Assembly: GCA_029582265.1 (NCBI GenBank) | Contig: CM055816.1 | Span: forward strand, 24,825,825-24,889,824 | Origin: Zoroaster sp. YZ-2022 | Taxonomy: Eukaryota; Echinodermata; Asteroidea; Forcipulatida; Zoroasteridae | Direction: 5' to 3' | Length of the DNA: 64,000 nucleotides | Shown: piece by piece, positions 35,334 to 47,334 of the stretch | How the letters are laid out: each line of letters opens with the position of its first letter | Position numbering within the stretch: the stretch's first letter is position 1 | Notes under the pieces: model-generated | What the model saw: only the letters and a program-made list of their open reading frames with translations | What the model was told of the DNA's origin: nothing | The model's database searches: none | Program-made: the position numbers and the translations under genes

Positions 35334-38300
35334 TTAATTAAGGTGATCGTCCTTGCTCAACCTAATGGATTAGTCCTGACTTGATTTCTGTTATATATTT
35401 TATATCCAATAATTGGTTAAATAATTGTCTAATAATAAAAAAAATTAAAATAAATAAAAAAATTGGGTAGGTAGTTCCAATTGCATCTTCCTCCCAGCAT
35501 ATTCACGATGGATATGAACGGTAAAATAATCCCAGTTGAGTTCAGCCGGACGGTATTTTTTCCCCAAACGAGATTACAGTGAAAGCAGCATCGTTGTATC
35601 TGTATGTGGTGAAAATAAATAAATAAATACAATGAATCAACCCGACCTGATTTTTCGATTTGAAAGGACTATCACTAGTTTATATTTATTACATGGTCTT
35701 ATTAACAATTAATAATAATAAAATACTAAAAAAAAACTAAACAAATACAAAAGTACAAAAATTCAAACATACAAAAAAATACGAAAAAATATGTATATAA
35801 AATTATACAAAAACAAAATAAGAGTAATAATACAAACATTATTTTACATTCTATTAGCCAGTAATTGTTAGCCAGTGACTCGGGCAAAATATTGTGAAAT
35901 TATATCTGTCAGCATATCTCTGTCTTATAAATCTTTATTGAAATCTTTTAAATGAATATTTGAATGTATTTGTAGAAGTTACATATATCTTAGTCTCTTG
36001 TCAACAATTACAATCTGTTGAATTCTTCAGACTTTGAAATGTCCTTGGCAAAGCACCCGTCAATTGATGTGTTTTCTTTTGTTCTCTGATTCACGTGAGT
36101 GTACATACGGGGAAAGTGACTGATGAAAAACAAAACATAAGTAGTCTGCAGAATTTAAGCTGTCTTTGTTGACAATGGATTTGAATTGTTTACAATTTAC
36201 TTAATTTTTATAATTAAAGTCATTAAAGATATTAATATATTCCATGCTCAAGCGATGCTGGTCACTGAAGTTAAACATGTCATTTTAAATGAGAAACCAT
36301 TATAAAATAATTATGAATTTATGACGTAATATCATAAATTCATTTAAATTTTATATAACCATTCTTTAATCCTTATTACCAAACTAAAACAGCATTTCAA
36401 AATTGAAATATATTTCCCAGGTAAACTCACTTTGAGCAAGGAATATCAATCTTTGAGAACAATCGTTGTAATTAAAAGAAAATTGCCTGTACATAACGCA
36501 TTGATGTTATTAATTAGCTGTCAGAGGCCATCCACAATTTCAGACATTTTCCAAGGAGAATAATGGACGTGTTTGGCAATTTTTATCTTGAAAATGCTGA
36601 GTACTCAAATGTCGAAAATGTTGGATAGCCTCAATTAAATTAATACTGTTGAAAAACCTGGTTCGAATCAAATGCAATAAACTGAGTGATAGGAACCGAA
36701 TACAAATGTTTTCTTTCATTTCTGAGTTTGTGTATAAACGTAGTCTTCTAAACTTGACCACGTGACCTGACAGATGAGGACAAACGGCTACAGGAGGTTT
36801 ACAGAGACTATAGATAACTAAACATCTCTCTGACATTATTGAAGGGACATCTAACATAACATTACAAAGGGACACTGTTTAAAAAAAAAACTTTTTCATT
36901 TCTAGTATATTAAGTCGAAAATTTAGTGGACCAGAATAAATTTTCACAAAATTGGGACTTGATGCTGAATAGGGAGAGGCGTTGGGTGGGGTGGGAGGAG
37001 GAGGAGGTGGATGGAGAGGAATGGGGTGGGGTGGGAAGGAAGGGGAGTTAGATGGGTAGATTCCGGGAGGAAGGGAGGGGAGACTTCTGGGGTGGGGAGA
37101 GGAATGGGATCAAATGTAAAGTTACCAAATAAATATCAAGGGGCATCCTACGTCTTAGCTACTCATTTTGGGGGTATTTATTTCCCCTTGATATTTCGGA
37201 TTACACGGCATTTCCTCCACTTCCTCTCTCCCCGCCCACCCCTTTCCTCCTCTCCGTCTCCTCACAAAAAGAGGGCGCTGTTTAGATTGGGTGAACTCTT
37301 GCAGTCAGTTACTACACAAGATTCTGAAAAGCGCCCTCCTGTGCCTGCCACACCTCAAAAAGTCCAGTGGAATTTCAACGCGTTTCCACATGGTCTGATC
37401 ATTATATCCATCGTGCCCCAATTTGGAACCAGCAGTGTTAAACTAGTGTTGGATTACGGCCACGATCTCTTGGCGAGGGGGCTTGGCGAGCATTTCCCCT
37501 TCCTCTAGCTGCAGGGTATACACAGTGACTTCATAACCCCTTCCCTGACCGAGGCAGAGACAAGAGACGACCGTGATCCAGGTGAAAAGGCCGCCCTCTA
37601 TCGATGAATAATTGTATTGGTCATCCCCGCCCCCGTCAAATCTTTACGGGATATATTGGCCTACCCCCATCCCTCATGAAGATTTAGGCTCCGGCCCATT
37701 GTTGTAGATTTTGTTTATCCTAATTTTCAACATTCCAATGGCCACCCCTAAACGGATCTTCCTGTCTTAACCCTCCCCCATGACCCAACCCACCTCCACC
37801 TGAATAAAACAAATCATTTGGGTTTGAAACATTAACAATATTGTTGTAAAGAAATTATGAGAAATTAGAAATCATTTTGGATATTTTGAAGGAAATGTCT
37901 GAAAATGTTAATTAATTTATTTTAAAAATATCGGTTTGAAAGATTTGTAAATAATTTAGAGATTTTGGGATTTAATAATTTAAGAATATCTTTCACTCAA
38001 AGCTACATGACCAATTTGTTTGAAAATTAGGGAGACCAAGTCCTTTTTAAAAGTGATGGTTGGGAAGTGCCCCCCCCCCCACGGTGCGGGTTTGTCACTT
38101 TGAATGCCTGCTATAAACCTTAGAAATGCTACCAATGATTTGCTTTAACGGTACCCATTCCGGCATCGGATACGGTCGGATAGATCCAGTACAATAAGCT
38201 GAGCCACATCGGTGAGGGCGCCAATTATTACATTATGACCTTACCCCAATGGAACCATTATTGCCCACTGTGTATTGTTTGTTCCTCACACACGTCTACC

Positions 38301-40424
38301 GTAGTCACGTTCCCTATCTACATACGGTATCGTTATGATTGGAACCATCACATTGTGAGGAACCTGTCTACTGGTTCAGTTATACATGTGCCTCATTCTG
38401 ATTCTCATAGACTTGTGTACAGGAAAGCAAAGATGGCTGCGGTGTAATACTTAAAAACCTACTGCACCTATGTGATGGAAAGATTAGGTTTACAACGGAT
38501 ATGGATGTGTAAGAAATAGTAATATTTTTTCATTTTTCAAGATGTTTTGGCTAATTGATGTTTTAATATAAGCCTTGATATGGATGCAAGAAAAATCCCA
38601 CGTCAGAAAAGTGTTAAGCCTGCTGCTGCTGGTCGCAACTAAATCTATCAGCTAGAACAATTATGTTTCTTTTGTTTACTACTGTGGCCAATATGATCCA
38701 TTATAATGTTAAAGTTTTTGTTGAATTTAAGTATGGTTAGGGATAAGCTCCATCTTATCAGTCATTCTGATATCTTGTCCTTAAATAACCGCCTGAAAAT
38801 ATTACAGCTCAACAACTTTGGTTTTAACTTAAGTTAAAATTCGTCTGATGACAGTTGTATAGAGAAAGTTTGGTTATAAAAATACACACCGGTATGTGAT
38901 ATCATTTCCAATTAAACTGACACTGCACTAATACAACTACAAACATGTGATGGATTTTATTTTCAATTGTTTGTATTTCATTTGTATAATTGCTTATGTT
39001 TGAAAGCTATATACAGAGCACACACAGCCCAAACTGTGTTTGGTATCAGTGAAACCCGTTTTGACAGGATCAATTCTGCCTTTATGTAAGAGCGCCTTCT
39101 TGAGTTCAGATGTATTTAAAGGGATGAAGTATAACATGTACAAAGGTTTTTGTCCTAATGTTCTATATACCACGTGTCTTTCTTTGAGTCTGCATTTATT
39201 ACTTTGTAATAAAAAAGTGCGGCCGGCGCTTATTCGTCACCCATGTACTTACTCTGTAAGGCCGATATTACCAATAAGTATCGACAAACGAATGCAATTC
39301 CTAACGAAAAGATATAAATACCTTAGATCCATGTTTTTTCTTTGTGTTACATTGCAATACAAACTAAAAACTTTGTTTTGTACAAATTACGCTGCTCAGT
39401 CTGTCCGTGGTTATAGCTGGTACCAGCCGTCCGCACAGTGATGACTTGAACTTATTCGTCACTATGTACAAATCAAATGCCGCGTGGTCGCCTATTCGTC
39501 ACGCCAACTCACGCACAGCGTATATGCCTATTCTTTCTTATTCATTACTTTCTTATTCATTCATTACATTAAAAAACAAAAAAGTGTCGCTTATTCATCA
39601 CATCTGTAAGGCCGATATTAATAATAATAATAATAATAATGGCGGCATTTTAAAGCGCTCTCACAGCGCTGTACGTTATTACCCCCTGCACATCAGGCGC
39701 ATAAATCATTCCTGAAACCATCTCAGCTCCCTGGGAAGTATGCAGCTCAATTGCTGCCATTTCGGCGCATATGGGCTAATTAAACACAACAACCAACTCT
39801 GCCCTCACAGGTACCCATTTACTCCTGAATGGAGAGAAGCAATTATGGTAAAGTGTCTTGCTCAAGGACACGAGCACCACGGTCGCGGTCAGGATTCGAA
39901 CCCACATTCTGACGACTCGGCCATCAGAACACAAAACCGATGCACTAAACCGCTCAACCAATAAATGTCGATAAATGAATGCACTTCCTAAAGATGTAAA
40001 TACCTTAAATCCACGTATTTTTTTGTATTACATTGCAAAACAAACTAAAAACTTCATGTTTTCTACAGATTACGCTGCTCAGTCTGTCCGTGGTTATAGC
40101 TGGTACCAGCCGTCCACACACAGTGAAGGGGAACAAATCTGTAAGATGACGCCATAGGGATAAGCAGATTCTTGTTCGTTACTTTAAAACAAATTGACAT
40201 AGGAATAAAAATCCAGATATTGGATAGCGAAACAAAAGCAAAAGTTTCGAACAAATACGCCTTAGTGACTATCTAACTCACAACAACAAAAATCATGGAA
40301 AAACTCGCTGAAATTTGCCAAGGCCGCGTTAGAATTGATTGCCCATTAACGAAAGCGAAAATACATGTGCCTTATTCTCATAGACTTGTGTACAGGAAAG
40401 CAAAGATGGCTGCGGTTTATTAAT
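35334..40424 (+). repeat. Unit B, complete tandem copy
   Basis: Starts TTAATTAAGGTGATCG directly after unit A and ends GGCTGCGGTTTATTAAT, the same end as A. It lacks the 10.9-kb insertion and the LINE, and so shows the ancestral unit of about 5.1 kb. The A/B junction sits on a short shared TTATTAAT. No conserved protein-coding gene was found in it. Confidence 0.92.
39619..39958 (-). mobile_element. tRNA-headed SINE, variant subfamily, copy in unit B
   Basis: Orthologous to the SINE at 34524-34846. It retains an extra CTCACAGCGCTGTACG stretch near 39660 that is missing in the A copy. Confidence 0.8.
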
Positions 40425-42029
40425 AAAAGGTCTGTTACACCTATAGGATGGAAGGACTCGGTTGAGAAGAGATCTTGTTGAATTTGAGAATGGTTAGTGA
40501 TAAGGCCCATCATATCAGTTATTCTGACATAGTCCTTAAGATAATCAAGCTGGCGACCGTACTTAACCTAAATGTCAATACCTTTATTTTTAAGAACAGA
40601 GGCCTAACACATACATATGTAAATCTTGTGGTGTTTTAATTTACCGATCTAATTAAACATGTCTGATCACTTCACATGCCTTGAATTTCGTCCTCGTAGG
40701 AGCATATGTAGAAGCAAAACGATTTTCCCTCAAGGAACTTTTCCATTACATCAAAATGGATAGTATGAAGATAGTATAGTTGACATCAATATCGCGCAAG
40801 TAAACTAGACATGCATGGTCAGTTTGCCATGACTATCGTTTTTAATTTAAAGCAATCATTGCTTGCCAGGAAGTCGTCTTATCCATGCTTTAATAGATCC
40901 TCATCACATTGAGGCCATATTTGTCTGGTAACCTGACAGCTAATCATAAATCACTATGAGTTTGCAAGGCACCACACTATTTAAGACAAGAGCATTAGTG
41001 AACCAAAATTTACCATTCTTGAATGAAGTTCTGTTTGTCTATGAAATGAACAAATATCCACGACGGTACGAAGCAAGATATTGACTGTGGTGCAGTGTTT
41101 TGTAACAAGGATCTGTTCTGCCTTTTTAAATTAGTTTTATTTGATGTATATTACATTTTATTTGTTGTTTTCTTATATTGTTGTGATTTGTTTTAAATGT
41201 ATTTCGTCATTTTGCAGTTTTTGATTCCAACTAACAGAAAATAATGGATTCCTATTATATGCATTTTAAATTATTCCTTTATTTTCTCCATACTTAAGGG
41301 GACAACAATACCATACACTTATGAAATATTTAATATTAAATTAATATAATTATGAATATTCATGAAGCTTGTTCGAGCAGGGACCCTATATTCATAATGT
41401 TATAGGCACAGTTAACGTTAAACTCCCATAAGGACATGTACACAAGATAAGTAAGACAATGTTACCCATATTAACAAAGAATCTTATTCATATTATAAAT
41501 ACTTTCTTAGTAATTGAGTCTTTAGTTTATGTGTGAATTAAAATATTGAATATTTGTAAAATATTTCCACAGAATTCCACAACTTGGGGACCTTCATGGT
41601 CAATTTCTTTGAGTAAGAATGGTTGGAGGAAATGATTAATGTTAGTCATCAAATTGCCTGGTAAATAGTCATGTACACTTAACAACAGCAATATTGAACA
41701 TGGAGCAAATAGAGTCGGGCAATTTATTTGTATAACGTTGAAACACGAAGGACCCTAACTGAAGAAGATATAAACCAATCTGTTTTTAGAGTGTATGAAG
41801 TACAAGGACTTTACAATAATTAGGAACATTTGATTATCTCTATCAACTCAAGTACCTTTTTACAATGAACATAATGTTTTATTTCAATTATATATTTCTT
41901 ACCACAGTGGGTTTTGTTTGTAACTGAATTAGTTATTAATTTTATCTTTTATTTTAGTTTTATTTGTTTATATGTTTTATTATGTTTAATGTTTATTGAT
42001 CATTTTAATTTTATCTTTTGAATTACCTT
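40425..42029. other. No gene; paralogous empty TTAA site
   Basis: No coding signal. 41456-41545 is related to the flanks of the MITE at 6073-6303, with a single TTAA at 41471-41474 where the MITE sits in the other locus. Confidence 0.6.
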
Positions 42030-42180
42030 TTAATTCCCAGGGCCACGAGGGAGACCACGTGTTATGTGAATGCGATACCCTGATAAAATATCAGAAATAA
42101 ATAAATAAAATACAACCTGGGAATCAGCAATCTGAGGAGCACTAGAAGAGGATGCGATTTCTTGTTATTATAAAATTAGA
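42030..42180 (+). mobile_element. LINE 3' tail fragment
   Basis: CCCAGGGCCACGAGGGAGACC, trimmed of its last base, precedes GATACCCTGATAAAATATC and AGAAATAAATAAATAAAA, a common non-LTR element tail. The same tail and flank lie inverted at 8895-9015. Confidence 0.55.
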
Positions 42181-42353
42181 TCAAAACACAATAATTTTGC
42201 ATAATTTTTAGCAGGAGCACTTTTAGCAGGCAGCTCTGAGGTCTGTTCAAAAAGAGAAACATCTCTAGTTTGACTTTGATGTATTTTAACCGAGAGATTG
42301 GTCAATGTGGTTTTGTATTTGAAGGGTTGGGGTTAAATGCTGGATGAAGGTGG

Positions 42354-43516
42354 GGTAATGGTTGGGTGGGGGAGGGGTGAATGGTTGGCTGGGGAGGGGT
42401 GAACGGTTGGGTGGGGAGGGATGAACGGTTGGGTGGGAAGGGGTGAATGGTTGGGTGGGGGGTGGGGTGAATGGTTGGGTGGGGAGAGGGGTGAATGGTT
42501 GGGTGGGGAGGGATGAACGGTTGGGTGGGGAGGGGTGAACGGTTGGGTGGGGAGGGATAAATGGTTGGGTGGGGGCGGGGTGAATGGTTGGGTGGGGGAG
42601 GGGTGAATGGTTGGGTGGGGGAGGGGTGAATGGTTGGGTGGGAAGGGGTGAATGGTTGGGTGGGGAGGGATGAATGGTTGGGTGGGGAGGGGTGAATGGT
42701 TGGGTGTGGAGGGGTGAATGGGTTGGATGGGAGGGGTGAATGGTTGGGTGGAGGGGTGAATGGTTGGGTGGGGAGGGGTGAATGGTTGGGTGGGAAGGGG
42801 TGAATGGTTGGGTTTGGGAGGGGGAATGGTTGGGTGGGGGAGGGTGGGGTGAATGGTTGGGTGGGGAGGGGTGAATGGTTGGGTGGGAAGGCGTGAATGG
42901 TTGGGTGGGGAGGTTTGAAGGGTTGGGTGGGAGGGGTGAATGGTTGGGTGGGGAGGTGAATGGTTGGGTGGGGAGGGTGAATGGTTGGGTGGGGAGGGAG
43001 GAATGGTTGGGTGGGAAGGGGTGAATGGTTGGGTGGGGAGGGTGAATGGTTGGGTGGGGAGGTGAATGGTTGGGCGGGGAGGGGTGAATGGTTGGGTGGG
43101 GAGGGGTGAATGGTTGGGTGGGGAGGGGTGAATGGTTGGGTGGGGTGGGGTGAATGGTTGGGTGGAGGGATGAATGGTTGGGTGGGGACGGGTGAATGAA
43201 AGTGTGGGGAGGGTTGACTGGTTGGGGGGGGAGGGGTGAATGGTTGGGTGGGGAGGGGTGAATGGTTGGCTGGGGGAAGGGTGAATGGTTGGGTGGGAGG
43301 GTGAATGGTTGGGTGGGAGGGATGAATGGTTGGGTGGGAAGGGGTAAATGGTTGGGTGGGGAGGGGTGAATGGTTGGGTGGGGAGGGGTGAATGGTTGGG
43401 TGGGGGAGGGATGAATGGTTGGGTGGGAAGGGGTGAATGGTTGGGTGGGGAGGGGTGAATGGTTGGGTGGGGATGGGTGAATGGTTGGGTGGGGAGGGAT
43501 GAATGGTTGGGTGGGT
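42354..43516 (+). repeat. G-rich 22-bp minisatellite
   Basis: About 50 units of the type GGTTGGGTGGGGAGGGGTGAAT, varying by a few bases; the exact count needs alignment. Every unit has three to four G-runs, so the plus strand can form G-quadruplexes throughout. Long Pro/Thr/Ser/His frames on the minus strand are translations of the repeat. It lies downstream of the last TOMM70 exon that I can see. Confidence 0.93.
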
Positions 43517-43821
43517 ATCAGGGGAGTGATTTGACAAAAGTACAAAATCCTGAAAAATGGGTAGCGGGCCTGGGTCTCCCTTTGGTCTAGAGGACTGCGT
43601 CCCCTGAACCTCCTGGATGTTTAATTTTGGAGGATTTACAGACTCTCCACATCCACACAAACAAGAAACTAGAGGTTTGGACACAATACAGGCTACTTCT
43701 TTATTTCCTTGCTAGCAACTTTCAAGAAAGTTTTGAAGCAAAGAGAGATTTGTAAAAAATCCTGAAATCAGGAAAAATCCTGAAAAATCCCAGCCCTGAG
43801 GTATAGGTGGACATAGTTTAC
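43517..43821. other. No TOMM70 exon found; short direct repeats
   Basis: Contains repeated AAATCCTGAAA motifs (43770-43792). The expected final TOMM70 exon after exon 7 was not found here or in the minisatellite. Confidence 0.5.
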
Positions 43822-43977
43822 CTCTGTACTTGATGATAAGCAGTGCTGCCTGGGGAGGGGTGTAGGACTGGGTGGTGATGGGGTGCAGGACTGGGTGGTG
43901 ATGGGGTGCAGGACTTAGTGTCTATCTGCAATGCTTTCTTGATCATCCCTATTGCTCCATCAGCATCTTTCTTCCAA
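43822..43977 (-). CDS. TOMM70: TOMM70 exon 7 (tentative, with internal 23-bp repeats)
   Basis: After the acceptor CTAAG it reads WKKDADGAIGMIKKALQID, as in TOMM70. Three copies of a 23-bp repeat (AGTCCTGCACCCCATCACC core) then replace the expected sequence before a TAYHQVQR-like end and donor GAG|GTAAAC. Upstream of the acceptor, the frame LLFLHLS could be exonic, so the true border is uncertain. The array probably arose inside the exon. Confidence 0.5.
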
Positions 43978-44543
43978 CTTAGATGAAGAAATAATAACAG
44001 GATGTAATGTCAGTTAGGAATATTGACTGATATGGGATTATAACCAATGACAGCTTCAATGACAGCTTTACTTCAAAACCATTTATGGTTCAACTATTTA
44101 TTTATTTATTTATTTATAAGTGTATTTAATAACTTTTGTAAACATTATTTTAAAGACATTTACACAAAGTTTTTCTGAAGCAGAGGAGACAAAATCTAAA
44201 TCGTTCCTTCTATCACTTTATTCAGTTTCCAATAAAGTATTGACCGTCTCAGGGAAGCCTTTTTTTTCCCTCAAAATCATTATAATACTCTACTGACTGA
44301 GTGACAGAGACAACATATTTTATCAGACTAACGCCAGTCATCCTGATAATCAAATTTCCTTACTAATACAACAAAATCCAAATAAATTGAATGTAAAATT
44401 GTTTTGTAAAAATGTGAAAGACATGTGGAATCATTTTTTGATTTGATTTGATTTATTTACTTATTTAAAAACAAATTTGGGGGGTATAAAGTAAATGAAA
44501 ATAAATGAAAATAAAATATAAATAAATAAAAAAAGTCATTTAC
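43978..44543. other. TOMM70 intron, nothing further seen
   Basis: Contains (TTTA)n at about 44098-44118 and AT-rich tracts. No exon was recognised. Confidence 0.5.
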
Positions 44544-44641
44544 CCTCGATGTACATAAGCAGTTGGGTTATCTGGTTCTAGCGCTATGGCTTTCTGGAAA
44601 TGCTCATCTGCAACGGAGAATTGTCCTTGATCACTCTGAGC
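44544..44641 (-). CDS. TOMM70: TOMM70 exon 6 (TPR)
   Basis: 98 bp encoding AQSDQGQFSVADEHF, QKAIALEPDNPTAYVHRG, in phase 0 after YAQ of exon 5. Acceptor ATCCAG|GCT, donor GAGG|GTAAAT. The frame is intact and it aligns to the TPR around LEPDN of TOMM70. Confidence 0.87.
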
Positions 44642-45059
44642 CTGGATAAAATACAACAATGAGGGCAGTATTTGTGAATTCTATTTGACATAAAATGAGG
44701 TCAAAATACGACTAAAAGACTCGTTATTCAATTACATATTGCAGGACCTAAGTTCATTATGATGTAATCTTCAAGGCAGTACCTTTGGTCCTGACTACTA
44801 TTAATATAAAACAACAACATAGTTTGAAAGGCACCAGTCTATTTTGATAAGCTTCAATGTGATTCCCATTGACCCGTGTGTTACAAAACCAAGATGGCTG
44901 TTTTGTAAAAAGGATCTATTGAAATAATTTCCACCGCGGCAGCTCTCCCCCTGACAAATAACCCCTGACCTCATTACCCTACTCCCTCTTCCCTTGACAA
45001 GTCATCTCCAACCCATTACTTTCTTCAATCTACTCTCCAACCCGACCACATCACCAATG

Positions 45060-45370
45060 CCCCACCCATACCTGGGCCAAGAGCTCAAAGAGTTTGACGC
45101 ACACAAAAAACGTCTTGGTGATATTTTAAACTATTTTCCTTAAGGATTCTAAGGTACCCATTCCCCTTTCTCCCAACCCCATCACCCTGAAACCACCCTT
45201 CAAACAACCCCCATATTCCCCTGCTTACCTGGGCATACAGTGCAAAGGCCTCAGCACACAAGAGAAAGTACCCATTCCCCTCCCTACCAAACCCCTCTCC
45301 TTTCCACCAAACCCCTCCCTTCCCCCATAGTCCGTCCTTACCTGGGCATACAGATAAGCTTGGGTGATAT
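45060..45370 (-). repeat. Diverged donor-bearing repeats related to exon 5
   Basis: On the minus strand, GCCCAGGTAAG-like donors recur near 45236 and 45350, each preceded by sequence like the end of exon 5 (GAGGCCTTTGCACTGTATGC at the first). They are older, diverged relatives of the 135-bp units at 45836-46437. Confidence 0.7.
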
Positions 45371-45835
45371 TGATTTTTTTTCATCCAAGATATATCGTCA
45401 AACATATATCATGATTTTCGATAGTAACGATTCTTTTTTTGTTTATTCAAAGGGCTGACAACGACAGGTATGTACCCCTCTGTCACGATAATAAGTTACA
45501 ATAAATCGCCAGTGCTTAGCTGAGAGACACATACAACTGCACCATTCGCTCGAGCACTATGGACATTGGGAAATTCGTGACTTGACTCACAATCGCAATT
45601 TTTGTTTTTTAATCGCGATATATTTTTTAATCCCAATATTTTTCATCACGATTTGCCAATATCTTGATAACTTGAAAAGTTCACGATATCGTAATCGAAA
45701 AAAAAAAGGTATCGCTATGTACAATATCGTGTTATATCACCCAAGATACAGAGCAGAGGCCTCGGCACATGTAGGACACTTGGTACCCATTCGTCTCCCC
45801 ACCACCCCCTCCCACCTTACCCCTGTCTTCCCATA

Positions 45836-46437
45836 CTTACCTGGGCTAGAGTGCAATGGCCTCAGCACATGTAGGAAACTTCTTGGTGCTGTTTCAAACT
45901 GTTCTCTAGGATTCCAAGGTACCCATTCCTCTCCCAACCACCCCCTCCCACCCTACCCCCATAGTCCCTACTTACCTGGGCATAGAGTGCAATGGCCTCA
46001 GCACATGTAGGAAACTTCTTGGTGCTGTTTCAAACTGTTCTCTAGGATTCCAAGGTACCCATTCCTCTCGCAACCACCCCTCCCACCCTACCCCCATAGT
46101 CCCTACTTACCTGGGCATAGAGTGCAAAGGCCTCAGCACATGTAGGAAACTTCTTGGTGCTGTTTCAAACTGTTCTCTAGGATTCCAAGGTACCCATTCC
46201 TCTCCCAACCACCCCCTCCCACCCTACCCCCATAGTCCCTACTTACCTGGGCATAGAGTGCAATGGCCTCAGCACATGTAGGAAACTTCTTGGTGCTGTT
46301 TCAAACTGTTCTCTAGGATTCCAAGGTACCCATTCCTCTCCCAACCACCCCCTCCCACCCTACCCCCATAGTCCCTACTTACCTGGGCATAGAGTGCAAA
46401 GGCCTCAGCACATGTAGGAAACTTCTTGGTGCTATCT
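45836..46437 (-). repeat. 135-bp tandem array repeating the exon 5 donor
   Basis: Donor marks at 45836, 45971, 46106, 46242 and 46378, period 135-136 bp. Each unit has, on the minus strand, AAGTTTCCTACATGTGCTGA, CACTCTATGCCCAG|GTAAGT and about 80 bp of intron. The unit at 46378 is the real exon 5 end. A partial unit lies at 45735-45786. Confidence 0.93.
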
Positions 46438-46611
46438 TCAAGCTGCTGCATTGCTGTTTGTAGCTGCATAGGACTCTGATGGACTAGTGCCAGTCTATAT
46501 TTAGCATAGCTATATATACCGAGCATGTGCCAAGGCAAAGTCACTCTTGAGTTTGTTACACTTCTCAAAGTCCAGAGCTGCATCATCGATCCGATCAAGA
46601 AGTAGATTCAG
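46383..46611 (-). CDS. TOMM70: TOMM70 exon 5, 19-bp insertion and stop
   Basis: Follows exon 4 in phase 0 (GQ|LNLLLDRIDDAALDFEKC). After LKSDFALAHA an extra 19 bp (CGGTATATATAGCTATGCT), which partly repeats CATGCT, brings a TAG and shifts the frame. The reading then continues as KYRLALVHQSP, LQTAMQQLEDS and KKFPTCAEAFALYAQ to a consensus donor CAG|GTAAGT. The last ~50 bp plus donor are amplified in the 135-bp array downstream. Confidence 0.87.
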
Positions 46612-46764
46612 CTGAAGATGACAGAAGAATTGACCGTTAATCATCTGGCCATAACAGACAGTTTATACTTCAGATGAACTGAACTGGGAAGCGAATTTCA
46701 GAACTAATTACTACTCAGAAGAGATTTTGTCACATCACCGCCAACGGTCTTTACTTACGGAGTA

Positions 46765-47128
46765 GGGCCAAAGTCATGGTACAACCAAGCCCTTGAGAAG
46801 CCCAGCCAGGCCAGGCTTTGACCAGACCTACAATCCTATATAATCCCCTAAGCTGAGCACAAAAGACCCTTTACTAATGAATAGATCTCAAATAGCTCTT
46901 ATTGTTAACACAGACTTGACTGACACCTCAGCTGTCTTTTGTTCACAACTGCAGCCATTTTAATGAGCTCAGCTTGCCTGGGCTAGGCCCTCCAGAAGCC
47001 CAGGTTATATTGATTGGCAGGTACTGTATTATTACAGGATTAGGACTCACAAAAGACAGATTAGGAGGCCAGGTAGCCTAGGCCTGGCCAGGCTTCTTAA
47101 AGGCTTGGCTGTACCATGACTTTGGCCC
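46765..47128. mobile_element. 364-bp MITE with about 48-bp inverted ends
   Basis: GGGCCAAAGTCATGGTAC at the left is inverted at the right as GTACCATGACTTTGGCCC, and the similarity continues through CAAGCC and AGCC.GGCCAGGCC. It lies in the intron between TOMM70 exons 4 and 5. Ends starting GGGCC suggest PIF/Harbinger, but I could not fix a target duplication. Confidence 0.75.
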
Positions 47129-47209
47129 TTTATCCCAGCAGCAAATGAACACATTTCATCATATTCACATTACTATCAAGGTAGTAATGAAAGAATGAAG
47201 TCATATTAC

Positions 47210-47334
47210 CTGTCCTCTATGATGATAGATATCAGCATTATCTGGGTCAATCCTAACTGCCGTAGCAAAGTCATTCATCGCATCGGTGGAGTTCCCTTCC
47301 TGCATATGCATGCTGCCACGTTTGATCAACGCAA
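47210..47334 (-). CDS. TOMM70: TOMM70 exon 4 (TPR)
   Basis: 125 bp encoding ALIKRGSMHMQEGNS, DAMNDFATAVRIDPDN and ADIYHHRGQ. Acceptor CTGTTTAG|TTG and donor CAG|GTAATA. The frame is intact. The upstream intron is an 83-bp tandem array in which every unit repeats this acceptor. Confidence 0.9.

Noticed and set aside
42286..43684. Two overlapping Pro/Thr/His-rich proteins of over 400 residues on the minus strand
   Set aside because: The 22-bp G-rich minisatellite has no stops in two frames. There is no non-repeat domain, and overlapping frames are equally open.
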